Below, one piece after another: positions 1 through 7,785 of a stretch of DNA of 9,951 nucleotides (positions are counted from its first letter, which is position 1; the number at the start of each line of letters is the position of its first letter). Below the pieces are notes generated by a model. That model had not been told where the DNA came from. It searched no databases and saw only the letters and a program-made list of their open reading frames with translations. The DNA is from CAYYJS01 sp964472315 (GTDB lineage: Bacteria > Verrucomicrobiota > Kiritimatiellia > UBA8416). The stretch lies in assembly GCA_964472315.1 (NCBI GenBank), contig CAYYJS010000081.1:1-9951 (forward strand). Direction: 5' to 3'. Both the position numbers and the translations under genes were made by a program.

Positions 1-24
1 CGACGAAGTGTGGGACGAAGTGTG
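1..24. repeat. Short tandem duplication with an inverted partner downstream
   Basis: The 11-mer GACGAAGTGTG occurs twice, at 2-12 and 14-24, with a 12-bp period. The first 12 bases (CGACGAAGTGTG) are the exact reverse complement of 233-244. The repeat touches the window edge, so it may continue upstream. It probably belongs to the same repeat family as the CTTCGTC array at 233-299, in opposite orientation. Nothing indicates a coding role. Confidence 0.7.
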
Positions 25-52
25 CAGCCGTCGTCCGCACCCAGTGAGTGCA

Positions 53-136
53 GATTAAGGCGAACGATTAGGGCGAACGATTAAGGGAGCATCTCGTTGT
101 TTCCCTAATCTTTCGCCCTAATCATTTGCCCTAATC
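53..136. repeat. Long imperfect palindrome made of 13-bp iterated units
   Basis: The left arm (53-88) and right arm (102-136) are near-perfect reverse complements over about 35 bp, with a handful of mismatches and one extra base on the left. They are separated by a 13-nt loop (89-101). Each arm is itself iterated: the unit GATTAgGGCGAAC appears with small variations at 53, 66 and 79, and in inverted form across the right arm. The structure could form a long hairpin in DNA or RNA. No T-tract follows the stem, so it is not a standard intrinsic terminator. It could be a dispersed palindromic repeat or a protein-binding array; the sequence alone does not decide. Confidence 0.8.
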
Positions 137-232
137 TCTCCAAACAGGCGAAGTGCATGACCTTCTGGTAGACTTTCGGTCTCTCATGGCCAAAGAGCTC
201 TGCCATACCTGCTGCTCCTATCCATACCACGC

Positions 233-299
233 CACACTTCGTCGCTTTCTTCGTCCCACGCTTTGTCGTCTACGCTTCGTCGCAAGACTTTGTCGAGAC
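233..299. repeat. Degenerate tandem CTTCGTC repeat array
   Basis: The hexamer TTCGTC or TTTGTC recurs at 238, 250, 262, 276 and 289, a period of 12 to 14 bp. The array opens with CACACTTCGTCG, the inverted copy of the first 12 bases of the window. The non-genic stretch 1-518 therefore contains inverted outer repeats around a central palindrome. Short reading frames across it (for example 153-416) show no recognisable domain and follow the repeat periodicity, so I do not call a gene. Spacing is too irregular, and unique spacers are absent, for a CRISPR array. Confidence 0.65.
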
Positions 300-441
300 T
301 GCTCTCGGCCAGCCATCTCGCGACACAAAAATGTCTCTCATGCCCGCACGATGCCCGATACCCGGCTTGTCAGCCCATCCCGATTACGCCGGACCAATAC
401 AATTCCCCCCCCATAAACCCGGAAGCGCGCCGCAAAAGGTG

Positions 442-471
442 TTGACGGGGTCCCGTGGATTCGGCGATAGT
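442..471 (+). promoter_or_regulatory. Candidate sigma-70-type promoter of the hydrogenase operon
   Basis: TTGACG (442-447) is followed after 18 bp by GATAGT (466-471), a fair -35/-10 pair placed about 45 bp before the first start codon. A dyad, ACGGG-GT-CCCGT (445-456), overlaps the -35 box and the spacer, and could be a repressor or redox-regulator operator. No convincing sigma-54 -24/-12 element is visible. The call rests on motif match and position only. Confidence 0.4.
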
Positions 472-518
472 ATTCGTGAAATATTTAACGATTGCCGAAG
501 GTTGCCTGGAGTTCGCCC

Positions 519-2504
519 ATGAACATGACCCCCGAAGTATTTGCGGCGATTCGCACGGAGCCCGAGCGCTGCCGCATGTGCTACACCTGCGTGCGCGAGT
601 GTCCGGCCAAGGCGATCCGGATCATGGAGGGGCAGGCCCGCGTCGTGCACGAGCGTTGCATCGGTTGCGGCAACTGCGTGCGCGTATGCTCGCTCAAGGC
701 GAAGCAGGTGGTCGATTCGACGCCCGCCGTGCGCGATTTGCTCGGGACGACCCATCGCGTGGCCGCCATGCTGGCGCCAAGCTTTCCCGCGGAGTTCGCC
801 GACATCGAGCCGGAACGTCTCGTGGGCATGGTCCGTGCGCTCGGATTCGATTACGTCAACGAGGTGGCCTTCGGCGCCGATCTGGTCGCGCAAGCCTACC
901 GGCGCCTGCTGGAAACGTCCGACCGGTCGTATATCGCCACGAGTTGTCCCGCCGTGGTCTACTTCGTGGAGAAGTACTGCCCGGACCTGGTCGACGCGCT
1001 GGCGCCGATCGTGTCGCCCATGGTAGCCACGGCCCGCTGCCTGCGCAAGCTGCACGGGCCCGACCTGCGGGTCGCGTTCATCGGTCCTTGCACCGCGAAG
1101 AAGCTGGAAGGCGCGGACGACCAGCTTGAGGGCGAGGTCGACGCGGTCATCACGTTCACCGAGCTGCGCGCCCTGTTCGCGGCGGCCGGCCTGCGGCCGG
1201 ACGCGGTGACGCCACGCCCGTTCGACGAACCGCACGGCGGTCGCGGCGCGTTGTTCCCGCTGTGCGGCGGACTGCTCCAGGCCGCCAATATGACCGAGGA
1301 TCTCGTCAAGGAGAACATCGTTACCGCCAGCGGACGCAGCTTTACGGACGCGATCAAGGAGTTCGGTGGCGGCGCCATGGAGACGCAGTTGCTCGAGGTC
1401 CTGGCCTGCGACGGCTGCGTGATGGGCGCGGGCATGAGCACGGACGCGCCCCAGTTCCGGCGCCGCAGCCTCGTCAGCCGTCACGTGCGCGAGAAATTGC
1501 AGGGTGAGAGCGAGGCGAAGTGGCGGGCGGCGTGCGAACGCTTCGCGGATGTCGATCTCCACCGCGCGTATTGCCGCCGGGATCAGCGTCTGGCCGCGCC
1601 CGCGCGGGACGAAATCGTCGCCATTCTCGAACGCATGGGCAAACACAAGCCTGAGGACGAACTCAACTGCGGCGCCTGCGGGTACGACACCTGCCGCGAG
1701 CATGCGATCGCCATCCACAAGGGGCTGGCGGAAAGCGAGATGTGCCTGCCGTACTTGATCGATCAGCTCAACAGCACCATCAAGCAGTTGGCCAGTACGC
1801 AGGAAGCGCTCATGCAGTCGGAACGGCTCGCCAGCATGGGCCAACTGGCCGCCGGCATCGCCCACGAGGTCAATAACCCGCTGGGGATCGTGCTCATGTA
1901 TGCGCACCTGTTGATGGAGGCCATGGGCGAAGACAGCCCGAACGCCGCCGATGCGCGGATCATTGCCGAGCAGGCCGACCGCTGCAAGAAGATCGTCTCG
2001 GGGCTGCTGCACTTCGCGCGGCAAAACCGGGTCCTGCGCGAACCCACGGATATCCGGACCGTGGCGGAGCGATGCCTCACGGCCATCGTGACGCCCGCCA
2101 ATATCCATATGGAGGTCGAACACCGGATGGCCGACCCGATCGCCGAGGTCGACGGCGATCAGCTCATCCAGGTGCTGACCAACCTGATGAGCAACGCCTA
2201 TGCCGCCATGCCGCGCGGCGGCACGCTGCGCATCGTGACCTCGGATACGCCGGACACGGTCAGCATCGCCGTCAGCGATACCGGTACCGGCATCCCGCCC
2301 GAGTATCGCGCCAAGATCTTCGAACCTTTCTTCACGACCAAACACATCGGCACCGGCACCGGCCTGGGCCTGGCGGTGACATACGGCATCGTCAAGATGC
2401 ACCGCGGGAATATCCGCCTGACCACCAACCATGACCCCGAAGTCGGACCGACCGGCACTACGTTTGTGATCGAACTGCCCCGCCGGGACGAGGAACACGA
2501 ATAG
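519..2504 (+). CDS. Sensory [FeFe]-hydrogenase-like protein fused to a histidine kinase (HydS-type)
   Basis: This 661-aa protein joins an Fe-S redox sensor to a kinase. Residues 18-28 and 47-57 carry two CxxCxxCxxxC [4Fe-4S] ferredoxin motifs. Residues ~75-345 form an [FeFe]-hydrogenase large-subunit domain with all three H-cluster loops in modified form: ATSCP (C143), GPCTAKK (C191) and ACDGC (C297, C300). Residues 384-409 hold four cysteines of an Fes-type cluster domain (C384, C387, C392, C409). A HisKA domain follows (H449 in AHEVNNPLG), then a HATPase (N559, DTGTG at 587-591, GTGTGLGL at 611-618). There is no signal peptide or membrane segment, so it is cytoplasmic. The likely role is sensing H2 or redox state and phosphorylating the next gene's receiver. 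In the first loop Ser replaces the proton-transfer Cys of catalytic enzymes, which favours sensing over turnover. I chose ATG 519 because TGGAG lies 7 bp upstream; TTG 492 lacks a ribosome site. ATG 525 is a weaker alternative. Confidence 0.88.
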   Translation: MNMTPEVFAAIRTEPERCRMCYTCVRECPAKAIRIMEGQARVVHERCIGCGNCVRVCSLKAKQVVDSTPAVRDLLGTTHRVAAMLAPSFPAEFADIEPERLVGMVRALGFDYVNEVAFGADLVAQAYRRLLETSDRSYIATSCPAVVYFVEKYCPDLVDALAPIVSPMVATARCLRKLHGPDLRVAFIGPCTAKKLEGADDQLEGEVDAVITFTELRALFAAAGLRPDAVTPRPFDEPHGGRGALFPLCGGLLQAANMTEDLVKENIVTASGRSFTDAIKEFGGGAMETQLLEVLACDGCVMGAGMSTDAPQFRRRSLVSRHVREKLQGESEAKWRAACERFADVDLHRAYCRRDQRLAAPARDEIVAILERMGKHKPEDELNCGACGYDTCREHAIAIHKGLAESEMCLPYLIDQLNSTIKQLASTQEALMQSERLASMGQLAAGIAHEVNNPLGIVLMYAHLLMEAMGEDSPNAADARIIAEQADRCKKIVSGLLHFARQNRVLREPTDIRTVAERCLTAIVTPANIHMEVEHRMADPIAEVDGDQLIQVLTNLMSNAYAAMPRGGTLRIVTSDTPDTVSIAVSDTGTGIPPEYRAKIFEPFFTTKHIGTGTGLGLAVTYGIVKMHRGNIRLTTNHDPEVGPTGTTFVIELPRRDEEHE

Positions 2505-2515
2505 CACCGGCATCG

Positions 2516-2534
2516 GGCGTCCGGCCAGGACGCC
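2516..2534 (+). other. Intercistronic GC-rich hairpin
   Basis: GGCGTCC (2516-2522) and GGACGCC (2528-2534) form a perfect 7-bp stem with a 5-nt loop. It sits in the 50-bp gap between the sensory kinase and the receiver-kinase gene. No T-tract follows, so it is not a canonical terminator. It could stabilise or process the operon mRNA, which would let the two signalling proteins be made in different amounts. Confidence 0.4.
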
Positions 2535-2554
2535 GGCCGCGAAGGAGCGAGACC

Positions 2555-3697
2555 ATGACGACACTGCGAGTTCTGGTGGTCGACGACGAGGAAGGGATGC
2601 TCGCGGGCATCGAGCGCTCGCTGCGCGGATTCACGGTGGATGTCGACGATGTCGGCGTGCGCGTCGCCTTCGAGGTGGCCGTCGCCGCGAGCGGCGAGGA
2701 GGCGGTCGCGGCCATTCGCGGGTGCGTGCCGGACATCCTCCTGCTGGACTACAAACTTCCCGGCATGAACGGCCTCGACGTTCTGCGGGAAGTGGCGGAC
2801 GTGAGCAGCCAGTTCCTGACGATCATGATCACGGCCTATGCGTCGATCCAGACCGCCGTGGCCGCGACGAAACAGGGCACGTACGATTTTCTGCCCAAGC
2901 CCTTCACGCCGGCCGATCTCAAGCACGCCGTGCGCAAGGCGGCCATCCGCCAGGTGCTGGCCCGCCGTGCCCGCGAGCTGCAGGAACAGAACCGCCGCGC
3001 GCGTTTCGAGTTCATCCGCGTCCTCGGACATGAACTCAAGGCGCCGCTGGCGGCCGTCAGCAGCTACCTCTACCTCCTGCGCGATCACACCCTCGGCGAC
3101 AGCGTCGCCGCCTACGGCTCGGCGGTTTCCCGCAGTCTGGCGCGCCTGGACCAGATGCGCAAGCTGATCGTCGACCTGCTCGATATGACCCGGCTCGAGT
3201 CGGGCCAGAAACAACGTACGATCGAAACGGTCGATCTGGTCGCCGCGGTGACGGATGCCCTCGATGTCGTGCGCGAGGAAGCCGGTCGCCGCGGCATCGC
3301 CCTGCGTGTCGAAGCGCCGGACCATGTGCCTTTCCACGCGGACCGCGGCGAGATGGACATGGTGCTCAACAACCTGATCTCGAATGCCGTAAAGTACAAC
3401 CGCGACGGCGGCTCGGTAACCGTGACGCTGGAGGCGGACGCCGGCGGCGTCCGCATGCGCGTCACGGACACCGGCATCGGGATGACGGCCGAGGAGGTCG
3501 CACGGTTGTTCGGCGAATTCGTGCGGATCAAGAACAGCCAGACGCGCGATGTCCTGGGCAGCGGCCTGGGACTGTCGATTCTCAAAAAGCTCGCGCAACT
3601 CTATGGCGGCGATGTGACCGTCGAAAGTACGCCAGGCGTGGGCAGTACGTTCTCGGTCCTGCTCAGAAACCCCGCCGAAGGAGCGACACCCACATGA
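2555..3697 (+). CDS. Receiver-histidine kinase hybrid, partner of the sensory hydrogenase
   Basis: The 380-aa product starts with a receiver domain: acidic D10/D11, phosphoacceptor D65 in LLLDYKLPG, T93 in ITAYAS and K115 in PKPFTP. A short charged, probably coiled linker (~136-152) leads to a HisKA domain with H159 in GHELKAPL. A HATPase follows, with N box 272-282, DTGIGM 305-310 and GSGLGL 335-340. The receiver has about ten extra residues between helix 1 and strand 2 (~24-40). I recall the same architecture in deltaproteobacterial proteins. It probably takes phosphate from H449 of the upstream kinase and in turn controls its own kinase activity. No DNA-binding or other output domain is present, so the final target is not in this window. 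AAGGAG at 2542-2547 lies 7 bp before ATG 2555. The stop overlaps the hydG start by four bases (ATGA), suggesting translational coupling. Confidence 0.85.
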   Translation: MTTLRVLVVDDEEGMLAGIERSLRGFTVDVDDVGVRVAFEVAVAASGEEAVAAIRGCVPDILLLDYKLPGMNGLDVLREVADVSSQFLTIMITAYASIQTAVAATKQGTYDFLPKPFTPADLKHAVRKAAIRQVLARRARELQEQNRRARFEFIRVLGHELKAPLAAVSSYLYLLRDHTLGDSVAAYGSAVSRSLARLDQMRKLIVDLLDMTRLESGQKQRTIETVDLVAAVTDALDVVREEAGRRGIALRVEAPDHVPFHADRGEMDMVLNNLISNAVKYNRDGGSVTVTLEADAGGVRMRVTDTGIGMTAEEVARLFGEFVRIKNSQTRDVLGSGLGLSILKKLAQLYGGDVTVESTPGVGSTFSVLLRNPAEGATPT

Positions 3698-5106
3698 CCG
3701 CACCCGCCCTTACCTATCCCGATTTCGTCGATGCCGACCGGCTGCACACGCTGCTGGCGGGCGCCGGCGCGGACGACCCCGTCCGTATCCGGGACATCAT
3801 CGCCAAGAGCATGAGCAAGGCGCCGCTGACGGTCGACGAGAGCGCGGCGCTCGTCGCCGTGCGGTCGCCCGCGCTGCGCGAGGCCATCCGCGAGGCCGCG
3901 CGCGAGCTGAAGCGGCGTGTCTACGGCAACCGTATCGTCATCTTCGCGCCGCTCTACATCGGCAACCACTGCATCAACGACTGCGTCTATTGCGCCTTCC
4001 GGCGCAGCCTGCGCTCGACGGTCCGCAAGACGCTGAACGACGAGGAATTGATCGCGCAGGTGTCGGCGCTGGAGGACCACGGCCACAAGCGGCTGATCCT
4101 TGTCTTCGGCGAACACCCGAAGTATGACCCTGAATTCATCGCGGACACGGTCCGCCACGTGTACGCCATCCGCCGGGGCCGCGGGGAAATCCGCCGCGTC
4201 AACATCAACGCCGCGCCGCTCGACCACGCCGGCTATCGGACGATCAAGGCCGCCGGCATCGGCACCTACCAGATCTTCCAGGAGACGTATCACCGCGACA
4301 CCTATGGCCTGATGCATCCGTCTCAGACCCACAAGGGCGATTACGACTATCGTCTGCACGGGCTGACGCGCGCCTACGAAGCCGGCTGCGACGACGTCGG
4401 CATCGGTGCCCTGTTCGGGCTTTACGACTGGCGTTTCGAAGTGCTGGCCATGGTGGCGCACGCGCGTTTTCTCATGGACCGCTTCAACTGCGGTCCGCAC
4501 ACGATCAGCTTTCCCCGCATCCGCCCCGCGCACGGCGTGGTACTCGACGACCGCCACCGCGTCAGCGACGACGACTTCAAGCAACTCGTGGCGATCCTGC
4601 GCCTGTCGGTGCCCTATACGGGGATGATCCTCACCGCCCGCGAGCCGGCCGATATCCGGCGCGAGGTCATGGAGTTCGGCGTTTCGCAGATCGACGCCGG
4701 CACCCGCATCGAACTCGCCGGCTACACGCAGCCCGGCACGACGCAGGAACTGCGCCGCGAGCAGTTCGAGATCGGCGACCTGCGCTCGCTCGACGAGATC
4801 ATGCTCGATCTCATCCGGCATGCGTATATCCCCAGCTTCTGCACGTCCTGCTACCGGCGCGGCCGCACCGGCGAGCAGTTCATGGAGTTTGCCGTACCGG
4901 GGTTCATCGAACGCTTCTGCACGCCCAACGCCCTGTTGACGCTGACCGAGTATCTGGAGGACTACGCCTCCGCCGCGACACGCGCCGAAGGCATCCGCCT
5001 CGTCGAACGCGAACTGGCCGCCATGGGCGATACGCCCGCGGCCGCCGAACTGCGCGGCCGTCTCGCGCGTATCCGCGACGCCGGCGAACGCGACCTTAAC
5101 TACTGA
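3694..5106 (+). CDS. hydG: HydG, radical SAM tyrosine lyase for [FeFe]-hydrogenase maturation
   Basis: HydG cleaves tyrosine with S-adenosylmethionine and turns the fragment into CO and cyanide. These are delivered on an Fe(CO)2(CN)(Cys) synthon for the hydrogenase diiron subcluster. The 470-aa product has the usual HydG length. It carries the radical SAM CX3CX2C motif (C93, C97, C100, in CINDCVYC) and the C-terminal CX2CX22C motif (C383, C386, C409) that holds the auxiliary cluster and sets HydG apart from ThiH. H269 in GPHTISFPR is a plausible ligand of the labile fifth iron. All visible catalytic residues are intact. The start overlaps the previous stop by four bases; AAGGAG at 3678-3683 serves ATG 3694. 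The next gene begins 19 bp after the stop. HydE, which normally works downstream of HydG, is not encoded here. Confidence 0.95.
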   Translation: MTAPALTYPDFVDADRLHTLLAGAGADDPVRIRDIIAKSMSKAPLTVDESAALVAVRSPALREAIREAARELKRRVYGNRIVIFAPLYIGNHCINDCVYCAFRRSLRSTVRKTLNDEELIAQVSALEDHGHKRLILVFGEHPKYDPEFIADTVRHVYAIRRGRGEIRRVNINAAPLDHAGYRTIKAAGIGTYQIFQETYHRDTYGLMHPSQTHKGDYDYRLHGLTRAYEAGCDDVGIGALFGLYDWRFEVLAMVAHARFLMDRFNCGPHTISFPRIRPAHGVVLDDRHRVSDDDFKQLVAILRLSVPYTGMILTAREPADIRREVMEFGVSQIDAGTRIELAGYTQPGTTQELRREQFEIGDLRSLDEIMLDLIRHAYIPSFCTSCYRRGRTGEQFMEFAVPGFIERFCTPNALLTLTEYLEDYASAATRAEGIRLVERELAAMGDTPAAAELRGRLARIRDAGERDLNY

Positions 5107-5125
5107 GACGGAGGCCGTACCCACC

Positions 5126-6535
5126 ATGACCGAGCCGACACGCATCGAGCGCGATCTTCTTGGCGCGCGCGAAGTCCCCGTCGGCGCGCTGTACGGCGTG
5201 CATACGGTGCGCGCCGTGGAGAATTTTCCCCTGGCCGGCCGTCCCGTCCGGCGCGAACTCGTGCATGCCTACGGCGCCGTCAAACTGGCCGCGGCGGAAA
5301 CCAACCACGCGCTCCGGCCCTGGAACGATGCCGTCTTCGCCGCCATCCGGCGCGCCTGCGAAGAGATGATGCGCGGCGATCTCGACGTGCACATGGTTGT
5401 GGACGCCTTGCAGGGAGGCGCGGGCACATCCACGAACATGAACGTCAACGAGGTGCTGGCCAACCGCGCCCTGCAACTGCTCGACCGCGCCCCCGGCGCC
5501 TATGACACGGTCGATCCGCTGTCGGATATCAACCGCCACCAGTCCACCAACGACACCTATCCGACGGCGCTGAAGATCGCGGCCATCCGCGGCCTGCGCC
5601 GGCTCGAAGCGAGCCTGATCGAATTGCTGACCGCCTGCCAGGAGAAGGAACAGGCGTTCGCCGCCATCGTGAAGGTCGGACGCACGCAACTGCAGGACGC
5701 GGTGCTGACCACGCTCGGGCGGACGATGGGCGCCTATGCCGAAGCCTTCGGCCGCGACCGGTGGCGTGTGCGCAAATGCGAGGAGCGCCTGCGTGTGGTC
5801 AACCTGGGCGGTACCGCCATCGGCACCGGAATCGGCGCGCCGCGGCGCTACGTGTTCCGGGTTGTGGACAGCCTCAACCGCATTACGGGTCTCGGCCTCG
5901 CGCGCGCGGAGAATCTGCTCGAATGCACGCAGAATCAGGACGCCTTTGTGGAAGTCAGCGGCATCCTCTCGGCCTGCGCGACGAACCTGCTCAAGGTCTG
6001 CGGCGATCTGCGCCTGATGGCCTCAGGACCCGAGGCGGGACTCGGCGAACTGCGCCTGCCGTCCCGGCAGGCCGGGTCGTCGATCATGCCGGGCAAGGTC
6101 AACCCGGTCATTCCGGAGGCCGCGACGCAGGCCGCCCTGGCCACGCTGGCGAACCACCAGGCCATCGCGCAGGCCTGCGGCCTGGGCTGCCTCGAACTCA
6201 ACCCGTTCCTGCCGCTCGTGGCCGATCGGCTCCTCGACAGCCTGTCCCTGCTGGATGCCGCCGCGCGGACGCTGGCCCGCTATTGCATACAGGGGTTGAC
6301 GGCGCGCCCCGACGTGTGCCGACGGCATGTGGCGAGTTCGACGGCCACGCTGACGTCCGTGGCCGGCGCCCTGGGTTACGAAGCGGCCGAAGCCCTGGCC
6401 GCGATGGATGACGGCACGGATATCCGTACGCGCGTCGTCGCGCGCGGCCTGCTGACCGAAGCCGCGTTCGACGCCCTGACCTCGCCGGAAGCGGTCATGC
6501 GTCTCGGCGACCCCGAGGGAGGCGAACCATGCTGA
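5126..6535 (+). CDS. aspA: Aspartate ammonia-lyase of a hydrogenase maturation operon
   Basis: The 469-aa product belongs to the aspartase/fumarase superfamily, which removes ammonia from L-aspartate to give fumarate. Signature elements in order are: LYGVHTVRAVENF (22-34), GGAGTSTNMNVNEV (97-110), STNDTYPT (140-147), KVGRTQLQDA (183-192), NLGGTAIGTG (226-235), and the catalytic serine loop GSSIMPGKVNPVIPE (317-331). VIPE after PGKVNP is the aspartase form; class II fumarases usually read TQCE there, so aspartase is preferred over fumarase. The length is normal. GGAG at 5110-5113 precedes ATG 5126. The gene sits between hydG and hydF and overlaps hydF by seven bases, so it is tied to maturation rather than general amino-acid use. 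A likely role is local ammonium supply for the amine of the azadithiolate bridge. That role is inference; the enzyme family is clear. Confidence 0.9.
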   Translation: MTEPTRIERDLLGAREVPVGALYGVHTVRAVENFPLAGRPVRRELVHAYGAVKLAAAETNHALRPWNDAVFAAIRRACEEMMRGDLDVHMVVDALQGGAGTSTNMNVNEVLANRALQLLDRAPGAYDTVDPLSDINRHQSTNDTYPTALKIAAIRGLRRLEASLIELLTACQEKEQAFAAIVKVGRTQLQDAVLTTLGRTMGAYAEAFGRDRWRVRKCEERLRVVNLGGTAIGTGIGAPRRYVFRVVDSLNRITGLGLARAENLLECTQNQDAFVEVSGILSACATNLLKVCGDLRLMASGPEAGLGELRLPSRQAGSSIMPGKVNPVIPEAATQAALATLANHQAIAQACGLGCLELNPFLPLVADRLLDSLSLLDAAARTLARYCIQGLTARPDVCRRHVASSTATLTSVAGALGYEAAEALAAMDDGTDIRTRVVARGLLTEAAFDALTSPEAVMRLGDPEGGEPC

Positions 6536-7767
6536 CCACCCCGCGCGGCATGCGCCTCCATATCTCGCTTTTCGGCCGGCGCAACGTCGGCAAGTCCGCC
6601 TTCCTGAACGCCCTGACCGGACAGGATGTGGCGATCGTGTCCGAGGTGCCGGGGACCACGACCGATCCGGTCGAAAAGGCCATGGAACTGCTGCCCATCG
6701 GCCCGGTGCTGCTCACCGATACCGCCGGGCTGGACGATCCGGGACACCTGGGCGGACAGCGGGTGCGCAAGTCGGAAGAGGCCATGCGGCGCACCGATGT
6801 GGCCATCGTCATCGCCGACGGCGCGGACTGGGGCGATTTCGAACAGGCGCTCGTGGAACGTCTCGCCAAGCAGGCGATACCCGTGATCGTCGCGTTCAAC
6901 AAGAGCGACCTCGGCGAACCGACGGCGCGCGCGCGGGCGGATGTGGAACGGCTCGGCGTGCCCGCCGTATGCACGAGCGCCACGCGCCGCGAGGGGTTCA
7001 CCGCCGTGCGCGAGGCGCTGGTGCGTGTCGTGCCGGAGGATTTCCTCGAACCCCCGCCCCTGGTCGGCGACCTTGTCGCGCCGGGCGAGCTGATCGTGCT
7101 TGTCGTGCCGATCGATCTGGAGGCGCCAAAGGGGCGTCTGATCCTGCCCCAGGTGCAAACCATCCGCGACGCGCTGGACCACGATGCGCGCGTCCTGGTG
7201 GTGAAGGAACGCGAGCTGCGCGAGGCGCTCGAGGGACTCAAACGGCCGCCCGCGCTCGTGGTCACCGATTCGCAGGCCTTCCTGAAAGTGGCCGGCGACA
7301 CACCCGCGGATGTGCCGATGACCTCGTTTTCCATCCTGTTCGCGCGCGCCAAGGGCGACCTGGCGACGTTCGCCGAGGGCGCGCGCGCGATCGACCGTCT
7401 GCGCACCGGCAGCCGCGTGCTGATCGCGGAAGCCTGCACGCACCATCCCGTCGGCGAGGACATCGGGCGGGTCAAGATCCCGCGCTGGCTGACGCAGTAC
7501 GCGGGTGGCCGGCTGGATGTCGCCGTGACGAGCGGCCGCGACTTCCCCGCCGACCTCGCGAGCTATGCGCTGGTGGTGCATTGCGGGAGCTGCACCATGA
7601 ACCGGCGCGAAGTGCTCTCCCGGATCCTGCAATGCCGCGCCGCCGGTGTCCCGATCACGAACTACGGACTGGCCATCGCCTATTCGCTGGGCATCTTCGA
7701 ACGCGCCCTGGCACCGTTCCCCGGCGTGCTCGAATGTCCACCTACGAACGGGAGAGGGGATCGGTGA
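6529..7767 (+). CDS. hydF: HydF, GTPase and Fe-S scaffold for [FeFe]-hydrogenase maturation
   Basis: HydF receives the assembled diiron subcluster and hands it to apo-hydrogenase. The 412-aa product has three expected parts. The N-terminal GTPase domain has GRRNVGKS (16-23), a TTTDPVEK switch (43-50), DTAG (64-67), NKSD (124-127) and TSAT (149-152). A middle dimerisation domain spans ~180-290. The C-terminal cluster domain has CxH (C303, H305) and HCxxC (H351, C352, C355), with 45 residues between the histidines, matching the HydF pattern. Length and motifs are intact. GGGAGG at 6517-6522 lies 6 bp upstream of ATG 6529. The start overlaps the aspartase stop by seven bases, implying coupled translation. 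This is the last clear gene of the operon; no terminator is visible right after it. Confidence 0.95.
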   Translation: MLTTPRGMRLHISLFGRRNVGKSAFLNALTGQDVAIVSEVPGTTTDPVEKAMELLPIGPVLLTDTAGLDDPGHLGGQRVRKSEEAMRRTDVAIVIADGADWGDFEQALVERLAKQAIPVIVAFNKSDLGEPTARARADVERLGVPAVCTSATRREGFTAVREALVRVVPEDFLEPPPLVGDLVAPGELIVLVVPIDLEAPKGRLILPQVQTIRDALDHDARVLVVKERELREALEGLKRPPALVVTDSQAFLKVAGDTPADVPMTSFSILFARAKGDLATFAEGARAIDRLRTGSRVLIAEACTHHPVGEDIGRVKIPRWLTQYAGGRLDVAVTSGRDFPADLASYALVVHCGSCTMNRREVLSRILQCRAAGVPITNYGLAIAYSLGIFERALAPFPGVLECPPTNGRGDR

Positions 7768-7785
7768 ACTGTCGAAGCGTTGGAC

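Noticed and set aside
53..299. CRISPR array
   Set aside because: Units are 12-14 bp, degenerate and adjacent or inverted, with no unique spacers of regular length and no cas genes.
153..445. Short plus-strand frames in the upstream repeat region
   Set aside because: They run through tandem repeats, have no ribosome site or domain, and overlap each other in several frames.
492..518. TTG start for the sensory kinase, adding nine residues
   Set aside because: There is no Shine-Dalgarno site before it, whereas TGGAG lies at proper distance before ATG 519.
384..2564. Very long open frame (726 codons) on the minus strand opposite the sensory kinase gene
   Set aside because: It mirrors the high-GC codon structure of the plus-strand gene, whose motifs are unambiguous, and its translation shows no domain.
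2198..5145. Further long minus-strand frames opposite the receiver-kinase and hydG
   Set aside because: Same explanation: antisense shadows of GC-rich coding sequence, without recognisable motifs or ribosome sites.
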